Positions 1 through 10,745 are shown, numbered from the stretch's first letter. The stretch is DNA of 64,000 bases from Larix kaempferi (GCA_027924585.1 BSBM01000964.1:1309501-1373500); one strand, 5' to 3'. Notes: generated by a model not told the origin, from the letters alone. Program-made: numbers and translations.

Positions 1-627
1 AGAGAATAATGTTCCTTCTTCTAACCCACCTCAAATATTGACACCTCAACAACTGGATGAAAGAAGAGAAAAGGACTATGATTTAACTGTGACATCAAGT
101 ATAGTAAGGCACATAAGAGTTGTGAGAATAAATTTTTCTACATAGATTGTGAAGAATAAGAAGCAAAAGAACAGGAACCATCTCCAGCTAAAGAAATAGA
201 AGAGATTACTCATGAAGATATTACTCCCACCATAAGATATATTGGATCTCTTTATTGGAACCTTGAAGGATAACATCCAACATGAGGTGTGCCTCTTCGA
301 ACCAACATCCTTAGAGAATGATTTCATCTTTGCAAGGAAGTTTGAAAGTAAAAATATGGTGATGGCTACTAGAAGAACAACCTCCTAAACATATAGAGAG
401 AATAATGTTCCTTCTTCTAACCCACCTCAAATGTTGACACATCAACAACTGGATGCAAGAAGAGAAAAGGACTATGATTTAATTGTGACATCAAGTATAG
501 TAAGGGACATAACTGTTGTGAGAATAAATTTTTCTACATAGATTGTGAAGAACAAGAAGCAAAAGAACAGGAACCATCTCCAGCTGAAGAAATAGAAGAG
601 ATTACTCATGAAGATATTACTCCCACC
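1..627 (+). repeat. Direct duplication of about 231 bp within gypsy gag, 396-bp offset
   Basis: Bases 1-231 and 397-627 are nearly identical, beginning AGAGAATAATGTTCC and ending TTACTCCCACC, with about 165 bp of different sequence between them. Each copy covers the zinc-knuckle remnant and the acidic linker before the protease. The left copy may start earlier, outside the window. It looks like a local duplication within the element and not two separate insertions. Confidence 0.9.
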
Positions 628-760
628 AGATCTTGTCATGCATTGGCTAGAACTAGCACTCCTCAAACTCTCAAGATCAAAAGATATATCAAAAAGAAAA
701 AGGTAATAGTGTTGCTTGATTTTGGTAGTACTCACAATTCATTCATTGTAAATTAGCCAA
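502..760 (+). pseudogene. Gypsy gag zinc-knuckle end and aspartic protease start (degenerate)
   Basis: Read from 502, the frame gives the tail of a CCHC-like knuckle (KGHNCCENKF), an acidic linker rich in Glu, and then VIVLLDFGSTHNSFI, which matches the plant gypsy protease motif LLDSGSTHNFI. The serine of the catalytic D-S/T-G is replaced by phenylalanine (DFG), so the protease would be inactive. The remaining protease sequence to about 970 is recognisable only in pieces, for example PMGGSDVVLGVQW around 905-945. The preceding copy at 1-231 carries the same knuckle and linker but not the active site. Confidence 0.75.
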
Positions 761-986
761 AGTTCTCAATTGCTTTGTATATCGAACACCAAAGTTTCAA
801 ATAATGATTATAGATAGAGGAACTATCAATTGCTCAGGGAAATGCCATAATATAAATCTATCTATGAGGCAATATGTATTGAATAGTCCTATGATTTCTA
901 TCCCAATGGGTGGTTCTGATGTTGTCTTAGGGGTTCAATGGTTACAATTATTGGGAACAGTGGTTTTTAATTTTCAATAACTTTTC

Positions 987-1915
987 ATGAAATTTTCTTT
1001 GGAAGGAAAAGAATTTGAAATAAGGGGAATCACAGGGAAGACAATCAAGGTGATAAGATCTAATGGTATGGCAAAATTGTTGAAAAAGGGACATCAATGT
1101 GTAATTGCGCAATTATGCTCACTAGATGTTCAAACATCTAAGCCTCATATTCTCGTGGATCTTCAAAGGGTCATTGATAAGAAATCCAAGGTATTTGAAG
1201 ATATTCCAAAAGGTCTTCCACCTACTCGATATTTTGATCATGCTATTCACTTAATTCCAGAAAGTGTTCTTCCTAACATCAGACCTTACATTTACCCCTA
1301 TGGCCAGAAGAGTGAAATTGAGTGTATGGTTGAAGAAATGTTAAAGGATGGCATAATTAGGCCAAGCCAAAGTTCTTACTCTGCACCAGTGGTAATGGTA
1401 CACAAGAAGGAGGGATCATGGCATATGTGTCCATATTATAGAGAGCTCTCAACAAGATCACCATTAAAGATAGATTTCGCATTCCTATCATTAATGAATT
1501 GTTAGATGAGCTACATGGAGCAGTTTACCTCATAAAGTTGGATCTCCATTTAGGGTATCATTAGATTAGAATGAAAGAAGAAGACATCCCAAAATAACAT
1601 TCATAACTCATGAAGGTCATTATGAATTTCTAGTCATGCCTTTTGGCCTTACAAATGCACCTTCCACATCTCAAGGTTTGATGAATTCCATTTTCAACCC
1701 CTACCATAGAAAATTTGTGTTAGTATTTTTTTATGATATACTAATCTATATCAATTATTGGGAAGAACATGTTCAGCATGTTGATAGGGTGCCACAACTA
1801 CTAAAGGATAAACAACTATATGCAAAACCTTCTAAATGTTTCTTTGGGGTAAAGGAGGTAGAGTATTTGGTTCATATCGTATATGATGAAGGTGTCAAGG
1901 TAGACCCTAACTAAA
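987..1915 (+). pseudogene. Gypsy reverse transcriptase (broken)
   Basis: The first frame (987-1505) contains linker and RT motifs such as GIIRPSQSSYSAPVVMVHKK, with the expected PYYREL instead of the usual DYRxLN. The frame is lost around 1440-1510 and resumes at 1636 with MPFGLTNAPSTSQGLMN, the highly conserved MPFGLxNAPxTFQ block. The catalytic box reads VFFYDILIY where active elements have VFxDDILIY, so the first Asp is Tyr. Stops and at least two frameshifts separate the blocks. The order and spacing match gypsy RT and no other RT class. Confidence 0.88.
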
Positions 1916-1951
1916 ATTAAAGCCATGATGGATTGACCGACTCCTCAAAAC

Positions 1952-2530
1952 TTGAAGAATCTTAGAGGAGTCTTAGGTTTAACAGGACACTACCACAAGT
2001 TTGTTCGGAACTATGGAAGAATAACAACACCTCTAACAACATTATTGAAGAAGGAAGCATTTTCATGGACTCCAGAGGCAGCTCAAGCATTTGAACAAAT
2101 CAAAGAGGCAATGTGCAAAGCTCTTGTTTTGACCACACCATACTTCACAAAAACCTTCATTGTGGAATGTGATGCCTCAGGAAATGGAATCGATGTTGTT
2201 CTAATGCAAGAAGACGACCCCTTGCTTTCAAAAGTCAACCAATCAAGGGAAAGAACTTATCGAAACCCATTTATGAGAAGGAAATGATGGAAATACTACA
2301 TGCACTTAAGCAATGGCGTCCTTACTTAATGGATAGGAACTTCAAGGTCAAAACAGATCATGATAGTCTTAAATACTCCTTGGAACAGAGACTATCTTTA
2401 GGAGAGCAACAAAAATGGGTAACTAAGATGTTGGGATATGACTTTGAAATCATTTATAAAAAAGGGAACAAGAATGTGGTGGCAGATGCACTCTCCATAA
2501 AAGATGAGGATGTTGAGGCATTACTTTGTG
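1952..2530 (+). pseudogene. Gypsy RNase H domain (broken)
   Basis: After the RT connection (LGLTGHYHKFVRNYGRI) comes the RNase H core: FIVECDASGNGIDVVLMQ carries the first catalytic Asp in the DASG box, followed by a frameshift near 2230-2290 and then MEILHALKQWRPYLMDRNF, KVKTDHDSLKY and KKGNKNVVADALS. These are the standard Ty3/gypsy blocks (EKE.LAI..AL..WR.YL, TDH.SL., KG..N.VADALSR). The glutamate block is damaged by the frameshift. Confidence 0.85.
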
Positions 2531-2729
2531 TGATTTTGATTATACAACCTGATTGGGTAGTAGTAGCAAGGGAAGAATGGAATAATGACCTATCTGTGTG
2601 GACACTCATTCAAAACTACAAAAGGATCCTAGTGTATCAGATGCTTTTGTGTGGAAAAATGATTCACTATGGTATAAGGATCACTTATATGTGTGTGTGT
2701 GTGTAAGAACTCCCAACTCAAACAAAAGA

Positions 2730-3311
2730 TCCTTTTGGAATTACACACCTCTTCTATAGGTGGGCACTTAGGATTCCTCAAAATGTACCACAGGGTCAAG
2801 AAGGGATTCTTTTGGGAAGGTCTTACTATCTGATGTTCAAAGGTTTGTGGAAGAATGTTTGGTTTGCCAACAAAATAAGGTTGAAATAGTTAAGACCCCA
2901 GGTCTTTTACAACCATTAGAAATACCTTTTCAGCATTGGGAGGAAGTCTCAATGGATTTTATCATGGGTCTACCCAAGTCGAAAGGGAAGAATGTTATTA
3001 TGGTGGTTGTTGATAGACTCACAAAGTATGCACACGTTTGTGCACTCTCTTACCTTTTTAATGCAAGTACAGTTGTTGCAACCTTCATGGAAACAGTTCA
3101 AAAGTTACATGGAAACCAGAAGATTATTGTAAGTGATAAAGATCCAATTTTCACTTGAAAATTTTGGATGAAATTATTTTCTTGTGTGGGTACCTAGTTG
3201 GCTCACAATTCTTCTTATCATCCCCAATCCGATGGGTAAGTTGAGATAGTGAACAAATGTTTGAAAGACTATCTTTGCTATTGTGCATTTGATAAACAAA
3301 CACAGTGGGTG
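2730..3311 (+). pseudogene. Gypsy integrase, N-terminal and core part (broken; continues at 10087)
   Basis: The zinc-binding half CLVCQQNK is followed by PGLLQPLEIPFQHWEEVSMD and MGLPKSKGKN, which is the start of the integrase core with its first catalytic Asp, and by VVVDRLTKYAH and VSDKDPIFT with the second. The segment then frameshifts and ends in a region reading CLKDYL...AFDKQTQWV at about 3257-3311. At that point the TIR element begins. The same integrase resumes at 10087 with KWL and WWYNTSF, so the break point inside the protein can be fixed to the codon. Confidence 0.88.
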
Positions 3312-3343
3312 CCAATTAGGGGAATTTTGAGGTCTAAAATGGA
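3312..3343 (+). repeat. Left terminal inverted repeat of TIR element
   Basis: Pairs with 10055-10086 read on the minus strand, with about five mismatches in 32 positions. The best conserved core is ATTAGGGG, then TTTTGAGGT. Confidence 0.75.
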
Positions 3344-4099
3344 CCTTCTAAGAGATATAATAAAATATTATGAGTTTGTCATTTTGTGGGGAAGATATAT
3401 TTACAACTCACATTTTGCATTACAATTCATGCAACTAAGATTAAGTTAAAGTGAAAATATGTATATGAATAAAATTAATAAAAAATTCTCTTTAATATAA
3501 CATGAGTACTTTGGAATACATAATGTACTACAATAAAATACTCATAAAATAAAATAAAGAATATTATTTTGATTTTAAATGATAAACCCAAATAAAATTT
3601 GTGTAATAAATTTTAAATTATATTTAGATAAACTAATTCAATTAATAATTACTTATTTTAAAATATATTAACAATATTCAATATAAATTTTTAATTTATA
3701 TTCATTAATTAAATCTAATACCACATATATTTATTATAATATAATATATATTATAATAAATTTATCATAAAATATTATAATAATAAATTATAAAAAAATA
3801 ACAATTTTATTTATACGTTATAATCACTATTTTATAATTATATATATATTATTTTTATTATAACGTAATATTATATTATCATAACACTTTATAAACATTA
3901 TAATAACTTTATGCATACATTATAACCAATAAGTATGAATATGTTATAAATATATTAAGATTTTATAAAAATTATAACAATTTGAATATGTTATAAATAT
4001 GTTCACACTTTTATAAAAGTTCTAACAATTTTATAATCAATATGTTATTCACGTTATATAATATAGTTTTAAACATTTAATATTCACGTTAATATGTGT

Positions 4100-4113
4100 T
4101 AAGTATTCACAAC
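4100..4113 (+). repeat. Candidate LINE target-site duplication, left copy
   Basis: TAAGTATTCACAAC, identical to 9661-9674. The similarity extends left through TATTCACGTTAATATG (4081-4096), matched by TATTCATGTTAATAT at 9622, but the right copy has about 20 extra bases between the two blocks, so the original duplication is eroded or was already a local repeat. Confidence 0.5.
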
Positions 4114-5559
4114 AGAATGGCTTCAGTACAAGAATACAAGAAAATCTTGGATCTCTTTTGGAATGTTTCTGGTATGCTGATCAGCTATATTAAATCTTGT
4201 TTCTTGAATCATGGCTTGGATAACAATGTGAAACATGAGATTGGTATGAATTTTCCCTTTGAATTTAAGGTGTTGACTGGTGGTACCAATTATCTGGGTT
4301 TTTTTTATTAAGCCATCTAATTACCTCATTATAGATTGGTCTTGGTTGCTGCGGAGATTTGATCAAAGGATTGGTCATTGAAGTATGCGGTAGTTATCTT
4401 TGGGTGGCAGGCTTACATTGGCTAAGTCGGTGCTCCAGAATTTGGGGGTTTACTGGTTGTCCTTATGTAAAATTCCTAAGTCCATACTTCGGTGGTTGCG
4501 CTGGAAGTTCTTCTGTTTCTTGTGGTCGGGGGGTGCTGAAAAGGAAAAATTTCATTTGATCAGTTGGTGTTCACTAGCTTGTCCCTGGGAGCTGGGGGGA
4601 TGGGATGTCAAGAACCTGGAATTGTTTGTTGCGGCTCTTCATGCTAAAATTCTATGGCAGTTTCTTTTTGTTGATTCTATTTGGAGCCTGATAATTAGAG
4701 CTAAATATTTGAAATCGGCTACTGTGGTTGATTGGTTCTGCAAGGGACAACCAGGCTCGATTGGTGTTTCTAATATTTGGAATGGGCTACTTGGTTCTTT
4801 CTCTATTATTGCCTGCTGGATTTTTTGGCTTCTAGGTAATGGCAGGAGGATCCATTTGGGAGTCGATCATGGGGGGTTCTACATCATATATTTTATCCCT
4901 GGTCCTTATCTCATTTATGAATGCAAATGGTTTGTTTTCTCTTTCACATGCGTCTGTCCCGATGGCGGTGGGGGGAAGGTGCACTTCCTGGATTTCTGCT
5001 CAACAATTGGGACTCAAGGGCAGCCTAGGTTTGGAATGGTCTAATTACACCAAGGATTTGAGTCATGCAAATATCCATCTATCTGAGACTCCTAATAAGC
5101 TTGTTTGGTTGTGGGATGTTGCTCATGGTTCGATTTCTGCTAAGCTTGCTTATGAATCGTTATTTGCTAATTACATTTCACGGGGGCGGTGGTGGCATCA
5201 GGATATTTGGAAACTTGGCCTCCCATTAAAAGTCAAATGTTTCATATGGTTGGCTATGAGCAATCGAATCCTCACTTGGGATAATCTCTGTCATAGAGGT
5301 TTTGTTGGTCCGGGTTGGTGCTCTTTATGTTATTCACAGGCTAAATCTGAGGACCATATTTTCTCTCAATGCAGATTTGTGCAAGATCTATGGAGTTTAA
5401 TTTGCGTCTCTGTCGATTTGTCCATGGCATGGTGGTCCACCACTCTTGTAGATTGCTTGGGTTCGTGGCTTGTTGGTCCTACTTCTAGGGCCAAGCTCCT
5501 TTGTTTTATGATTTGGGAGGTTTGGAAGGCCCGCAATCGCCGGTTATTTGAGAACTTCA
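4114..5559 (+). pseudogene. LINE reverse transcriptase C-terminal half and zf-RVT finger (frameshifted)
   Basis: Blocks in order: YLGFF near 4300; then, in the frame opening at 4400, GGRLTLAKSVLQNLGVYWLS, FLWSGGAEKEKFHLISW and CSLACPWELGGWDVKNLELF, which match the LINE RT thumb (LSxAGRxxLxKSVLxxxPxY, FLWxG, GGLGxxxLxxxNxALL). After a frameshift near 4830, the frame 4839-5564 ends in the zf-RVT domain: WHQDIWKLGLPLKVKCFIWL, then WCSLCYSQAKSEDHIFSQC with the C-x2-C and H-x4-C ligands. The frame runs into the copia-type LTR at 5560. The catalytic FADD box upstream is absent, so this is only the 3' half of the enzyme. Confidence 0.85.
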
Positions 5560-6281
5560 TGTGAAATCTAAGCACAGAAGATCTAATTGAACAAGTAAAT
5601 CAATTACAAGAGATGCATAAAGAATAATATGTGTAAACTGTGTAAGAGAATTGCAACAGTGCTCTATTGAACTCAGAAGTAGAATACAATACAATGTGCA
5701 GTCACAATGACTGAATAGGCCAAGCCAAACAATTCGAATTAACCAAAGAGGTCAATCAAATAGCCTGCATGGTGTAGCATGTCTCAACTAGGAGTCCTCA
5801 TCATCAGATCAGTGGTGTCATCAATGCACAAGTAACGGTCAACCAGGTGTCAAACTGAGTCTAACTGAATGTAGGTAGTGTAACTAGCACATGGGAGCAC
5901 TAATATAGTGAAGGAGGCTCAGTGGAGGGTGCATGGGGAGCTGACTGGAGTCAAAATAGGCAATCTAGTCTCACTGGGGGTCCAACGGAGTGTTTCAATT
6001 AGTTAACAAGTCAATCTAGCCTTAAATCCAGGAAAGATCCACAAATTACTCAACTAACTGAAGTGTAACTGAGTGGTAGGTGAAGAAGGGTTCCTTTTAC
6101 ATGTGGTAGGTGAAAGGAGGGCGCATCACTGACTAGGAGGGATAAAAATGAATGGAAAGAAGCTCCCGGGGCTAGCAAACTAGGGACTAGGTGCTGGAGG
6201 ACACCTCACTGATGACTGGGATGCATGCCAATGCATGCCTTCATTCCTGCATGACTGCATGATGGTGAGAATATCCTAACA
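5560..6281 (-). repeat. 3' LTR of Gag-only element
   Basis: Starts TGTGAAATCTAAG and ends ATATCCTAACA on the plus strand; 722 bp. It matches 7849-8558 over its whole length with scattered substitutions and a few small indels. Confidence 0.92.
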
Positions 6282-6290
6282 CCCCCCCAC
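6282..6290 (-). promoter_or_regulatory. Polypurine tract of Gag-only element
   Basis: Reads GTGGGGGGG on the minus strand, ending at the 3' LTR boundary. It would prime plus-strand DNA synthesis. Confidence 0.85.
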
Positions 6291-6473
6291 AAGCTATACC
6301 ATGTGGTAAAAAAAAAAGATAGGGCCCTAATAACTGAGACCAAAGGTCACCCCAATACAAAAAATAATCCAAATAAAGAACAGTCCATGAACCAAGGAAA
6401 TGGAGAAAACCTTATGGGAAAACCCCCCCTCAAAATGGACTGTAACACACCAAAAGATTTAACTGCTCCAAAC

Positions 6474-7508
6474 TCAAGTAGATATGTCTGGAGGTATCTT
6501 ACTCTTGGGAGTAACTGGATCATGCTCCAAAAACATGTGCTTGAATTCTCCATCAGTGGATGCAAGTGAATATGGAGACTTTATGAACTTGCTCTTCATA
6601 CCGAAAATGGTGAGAACAAATCTAAAAATATGAATATGATCCCGGGGCCTGTAATTCGAACCAAGTGAGGTAGAAATAGCTCCAATCGGATCAAATAGCT
6701 CTTGAAACTTGAACTTCTGATCAATGGAAGTTAAATCAGCTCCAAGAATGGATGGATGGTTTCTTGAGATCTCCTTTGAACCAACAGGGGTGAGATCAAA
6801 ACCAAAATCAGAAAAAGATGCATGAGACTTGAACTCAAGCGAATGGTAGTGCTCTTCATCTTCATTAAAACATTGAGAACTTGTGCCAATGATCGAAGTG
6901 AAGTATGTAGGAAGCATGTGATCAAGGAGAGCGAATTCCTCACCTCCAAAATCTTATTTTACCTCCAAAATATCAAGTAGATCATCATTCTGCATACCGG
7001 CAAAATCATGTGAAAGAGAGGATTCAAGAACCTCTTCGGATTCTAGAGTATGAGCTGGTTTTTCTTGCTCAGAATTCGAAATAGAAGACAGTGAGAAAAT
7101 GAGTGTTGAATCTACAGTTTCTTCTTCATCTTGAACAATTGTTGAGGCCGATACATAATCGGAGAGAACACATAAGGATATCTCATTGGGCTTGTTCTCC
7201 AAAAGGCTAGCATGATCCTCTTCTTCCTGCTTTCCAAATTCTCTATTGAGTTGGGCCCATAGATCTCTTGAATTTTCAGTAGTAGTACTGAGGTAGCGCA
7301 TACAAGGAGACATAGCAAGACATATTGTCCCAAAAGCTCTGTCACAATAATTAAGCCAATCATTCTCCTCTTCATCGGAATCAAAATCTCTTGTAATACC
7401 AATGCACACATCAAAAAGACATTGTCTCTTCAAACATGCAATCATCTTTGGTTTCCATTCATCATAATTGAATGGAGTAAGAATATTTTTTGAAGAAGAA
7501 GCTTCCAT
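6474..7508 (-). pseudogene. Copia-type Gag, one in-frame stop
   Basis: The start chosen is the ATG at 7508 (MEASSSKNILTPFNYDEW), because the Gag N-terminal block FNYDEWKPKM begins there; an in-frame ATG 27 codons upstream gives an untypical leader. The block NDWLNYCDRAFGTICLAMSP followed by DLWAQLNREFGKQ matches the UBN2/copia Gag core. One TAA at 6954-6956 (after LDILEVK) interrupts the frame, which then continues in phase to 6474. No CCHC knuckle is seen. The second part is rich in acidic and serine residues and is not recognised. Gag alone would form the particle; all enzymes would come from another element. Confidence 0.8.
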
Positions 7509-7834
7509 CTCTGCAATAGCGAATGCAAATGGAGGAAGTATAAACCTGCAAATCACAAAGAAACAAACACTATAAGGTCGACAACCCACACTTTTTGAGT
7601 TGCATCACACCCGGCATAGGAGATCAAGCAATCTTGAAGATCCAATGATTCATACCCAGGAATTCTGTGGAAAACTCTCGGCTTCTGGTGTGGAGTTGGA
7701 AGAGAATTTTGGCACTGCATGCCCAATAGCGAATGCACATGAGAGAATGCATGCCACTGCTGCAATATTTTTGTGAGCAAATTCACTCAATCTTCATGAA
7801 TAATCCCTGCAGAAAAGAAGTCGTGTCCCTTCCA

Positions 7835-7848
7835 TGGCTCTGATACCA
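7835..7848 (-). promoter_or_regulatory. Primer-binding site, initiator tRNA-Met type
   Basis: On the minus strand this reads TGGTATCAGAGCCA directly after the LTR end, the standard plant PBS complementary to the 3' end of initiator methionine tRNA. It fixes the orientation of the element. Confidence 0.93.
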
Positions 7849-8558
7849 TGTGAAATCTAAGTACAACATATCTAATTGAACAAGTAAATCAATTACAGCA
7901 GATGCATAAAGAATAATATGTGTAAACTATGCAAGAGAATTGCAGCAGTTCTCTAATGAACTCAGAAGTAGAATACAATACAATGTGCAGTCACAATGAC
8001 TAAATAGGAGAAGCCAAGCAATTCGAATTAACCAAAGAGGTCAATCAAATATCCTGCATGGTGTAGCATGTCTCAACTAGGAGTCCTCATCATCAGATCA
8101 GTTGTGTCATCAATGCACAAGTAACGGTCAACTAGGTGCAAACTGAGTCTAACTGAATGTAGGTAGTGTAACTGACGCATGGGAGCACTAATGTAGTGAA
8201 GGAGGCTCAGTGGAGGGCGCATGGGGAGCTGACTGGAGTCAAAATAGGAAATCTCGTCTCACTGGGGGTCCAACGAAGTGTTTCAGTTAGTTAACAAGTC
8301 AATCTAGCCTTAAATCAAGGAAGATCCACAAATTACTCAACTAACTGAAGTGTAACTGAGTGGTAGGTGAAGAAGGGCACCTTTCACATGTGGTAGATGA
8401 AAGGAGGGTGCATCACTGACTAGGAGGGCTAAAAATGCATGGAAAGAAGCTCTCGGGGCTAGCAAACTAGGGACTAGGTGTTGGAGGACACCTCACTGAT
8501 GACTGGGATGCATGCCTACATGCCTGCATTCCTGCATGATGGTGAGAATATCCTAACA
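7849..8558 (-). repeat. 5' LTR of Gag-only element
   Basis: 710 bp, from TGTGAAATCTAAG to ATCCTAACA (plus strand), next to the primer-binding site. Direct partner of 5560-6281. Confidence 0.92.
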
Positions 8559-8563
8559 CTCCA

Positions 8564-9069
8564 CTCCAATCCTGGAGTTTTCCTGTGGTACGAATGTTGC
8601 GGCCTATTCTGACTATAAGTTGTTATTTGACAAACTTGATCGATCATTGGTTGGTTCATGTCATCGTTGGACCCCTCCGGTCTTAGTCTATCCTTGTGGT
8701 TTTTTCGATGGTGCTGCGGATCTAGGGTCGAGTTTCTGTGGTGCTGGTGGGGTCTTGTTCCTATCCACCTCCTGTTTTTATCGTATTCAGTTGAATACGG
8801 GTGTTGGCTCCAACACTCGCTGTGAGCTCTGTGCTCTTTGGTTGTTGTTATACTTTGCTCGCCGTCAATCGGTTTTGTCCCTCCTAGTGTTGGGGGTTTC
8901 ACTATCCATCATCACATGGGCCTTGAATAATGCTCCTCTTAATGTTTTGCTTCTATCATTCTGGAAGGAGATATCCGGTCGATTATCAGTGTTTTTGAGC
9001 ACATCCACTTTATTCACATTTTCAGGGAGTGCAACCTGGATGTTGATTTACTCTCGAAGTCGGCTTTAA
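8564..9069 (+). pseudogene. LINE RNase H-like (RVT_3) domain, continuation after insertion
   Basis: Resumes directly after the copia-type insertion. GFFDGAADLGSSFCGAGGVL is the start of the RNase H-like domain of plant L1-type LINEs, with the first Asp in FFDGA, followed by NTRCELCALWLLLYFA, which carries the Glu. A frameshift separates the last Asp region (VDLLSKS around 9040-9065). Placement after zf-RVT is exactly as in plant LINEs with an RNase H tail. The 3' UTR follows to about 9621. Confidence 0.8.
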
Positions 9070-9660
9070 CTTCTCCGGAAGGGATCATTATTTGGGAAGA
9101 GTGGCGTGACGACCAGTATATCACCTGTGGTTCTATGGATCTGCATTGGTCATAGTGTTTTGTTGGTCTTTCCTTTTCTGTTGGTTCCTACTTATTTTAT
9201 GCGATATTTATATACTTTGCAGGTATTTAATTTTCTGACTCCAACAGCTTGTTGGATTTTTGGTTCTTGTGGTGATATCCACCTATTTTGGTCTGTGCCC
9301 TTTTTGATTGGCCATATTTATGGCTTGGTCTACTGTTCCGGTTGTTTCTCTGATGGGCTTTCCTTTGGGCCCTGTTCTTATGGTTCCATTGACTATGGTT
9401 TCATAATTTTTTTCTCTGTATGGTTTCTGCTAGACTTTTGGGGACTGATATGTTGTGGTAGCCCCTTTGGGTTTACTTTGGATCTGCTATGTTGTTATTA
9501 TGCTTTTATGGGTATGCCATTTGTGGTATGTGCCTGAATGTTTCTGCCAATGGATTGTATGGTTCTATTTACTATTTCCTCTATTAATAGTAAGTTATAT
9601 TTTCTTTGGGAAAAAAACAAATATTCATGTTAATATAATATGTTTTAAACATTTACGTTA

Positions 9661-9674
9661 TAAGTATTCACAAC
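9661..9674 (+). repeat. Candidate LINE target-site duplication, right copy
   Basis: TAAGTATTCACAAC, matching 4100-4113. It lies about 40 bp after the A-rich tail at 9609-9621, with related AT-rich sequence between. Confidence 0.5.
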
Positions 9675-10054
9675 GTAAGAAAGTTATTTTAGTATGAGGT
9701 ACTTGTTATAACCAAGAAATGTATGAATAAAGGATACTACATGATTTTGTTTTTGAATTTGAGTTTTATGTTTAATTTGTAAAATATATTTTTATATTGA
9801 AAAAGTGAAGGTATTTTAAAGTGAAAGTACTTTAAGAGTACTAAGTAAATAAATATTATATTTGAAAATAATTTATGAATACTTTTTTCATTATGAGTAT
9901 GGTTAAACATGGATTTTCATCCACTATTTAGAATTTGACAAGTAAGTAACTTTAACTCAAGCAATGCCACCTCAACCATAAGGGATGATGTAATTCTCTA
10001 GATTTTGATTGGTTTTGTAAAGTTGATTTTGATGGTACATTTTTTGTTTTGAGT

Positions 10055-10086
10055 CCCATTTTTTACCTCAAAACTCCCCTAATTTG
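10055..10086 (-). repeat. Right terminal inverted repeat of TIR element
   Basis: Inverted partner of 3312-3343. It ends directly before AAATGGTTA, where the gypsy integrase reading frame resumes. Confidence 0.75.
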
Positions 10087-10745
10087 AAATGGTTATCTTT
10101 GGCATAATGGTGGTACAATACTTCCTTCCATACATCATAAAAAATGTCTCAATTTATGGCACTTTATGGGTACCATCCTCCATCTATGACATCTTGCTTA
10201 AAAGGAAAATCTAAAGTTCAAGTTGTGGAATATCACCTCGAGCACCAATAAGAAGTTCTCCAATTACTAAAGGACAACCTAGCTATGTCAAAAAATAGGA
10301 TGAAACAACAAGTGGGTCAACATGATAGCAAATGGAGTTTTGAAAAAGAGGGTTGGGTATTTCTAAGGATGCAACCTTACAAACAGATGTCCCCCAAGCA
10401 ACTAAATAAAGACAATATGGTCCTTATATAATTGTTGCAAAATATTGCTATTATGGCTTACAAATTGGAGCTCCCTTCATCTTTAAGGGTACACCTAGTT
10501 TTCCATGTTTCTTACTTAAAGAAGGTAATAGGAGACAAGATCCCAATTCAAACAATCTTGTCAGAGCTTGATGAAGAAGGGAAATTCATATTGGAACCAG
10601 AACAAATCACTGAAACATCATGGACCTTACAACTACGCAATCAGGCTATTACTAAGTACCTCATTAAATGGAAGAACTTACCAATTGAATATTCGACATG
10701 AGAATATGTTTCCTTCATACAGAAGCATCCACAACTAATCAAGCG
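10087..10745 (+). pseudogene. Gypsy integrase C-terminus and chromodomain (broken)
   Basis: Directly after the TIR element the integrase continues: KWLSLA, a stop, WWYNTSF, then ALYGYHPP, VGQHDSKWSFEKEGWVFLR and, from 10432, LPSSLRVHLVFHVSYLKK. The last is the conserved end of plant chromovirus integrase (xHPVFHVSxLKK). A chromodomain follows, with FILEPEQI and ITKYLIKWKNLPIEYSTxEY, the YLVKWxxxPxxxxTWE block. The usual Trp of TWE is lost. Several stops interrupt the frame. Confidence 0.9.

Larger units (their letters stand above)
5560..8558 (-). mobile_element. Short non-autonomous Ty1/copia-type LTR retrotransposon, Gag only
   Basis: Two direct LTRs (5560-6281 and 7849-8558) flank a 1.57-kb interior. 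The PBS (7835-7848) and polypurine tract (6282-6290) show that the element reads on the minus strand. The only coding region is a Gag-like ORF; there is no protease, integrase, RT or RNase H, so movement would need enzymes in trans. A 5-bp target-site duplication is visible with one mismatch: CTTCA (5555-5559) and CTCCA (8559-8563). It lies in the LINE between the finger and the RNase H domain. The LTRs differ at roughly a few per cent by eye, so it is the youngest layer of the nest. Confidence 0.9.
4114..9621 (+). mobile_element. 5'-truncated plant LINE with RT, zf-RVT and RNase H, interrupted at 5560-8558
   Basis: Non-LTR retrotransposon sequence starts inside the reverse transcriptase and runs to an A-rich end (GGGAAAAAAACAAA, 9609-9621). 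Going 3', it holds the RT end and thumb, a zf-RVT finger, a 3-kb copia-type insertion, an RNase H-like domain (8564-9069) and a 3' UTR of about 550 bp. It is richer in G+T than the surrounding AT-rich DNA, which marks its limits well. TAAGTATTCACAAC occurs at both flanks (4100-4113 and 9661-9674), consistent with an imperfect target-site duplication. Truncation at the 5' end is typical of LINE insertion. Confidence 0.85.
3312..10086. mobile_element. TIR DNA transposon-like insertion in gypsy integrase
   Basis: The two ends are inverted copies of about 32 bp: CCAATTAGGGGAATTTTGAG at the left, and CAAATTAGGGGAGTTTTGAG on the opposite strand at the right. Removing 3312-10086 joins TGGGTG to AAATGG and restores the integrase frame (TQWV then KWL). 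Own sequence is only about 0.8 kb at the left and 0.4 kb at the right, all very AT-rich, with no transposase; the centre is a LINE with a further insertion. No clear target-site duplication remains. AATT is present at both ends but is palindromic, so it can equally be part of the TIR. Superfamily not assigned; a non-autonomous MITE-like element is the simplest reading. Confidence 0.7.

Noticed and set aside
3314-10084. AATT as a 4-bp target-site duplication of the TIR element
   Set aside because: AATT is its own reverse complement and belongs equally to the inverted repeat, and using it as a duplication would leave extra bases in the integrase codons.
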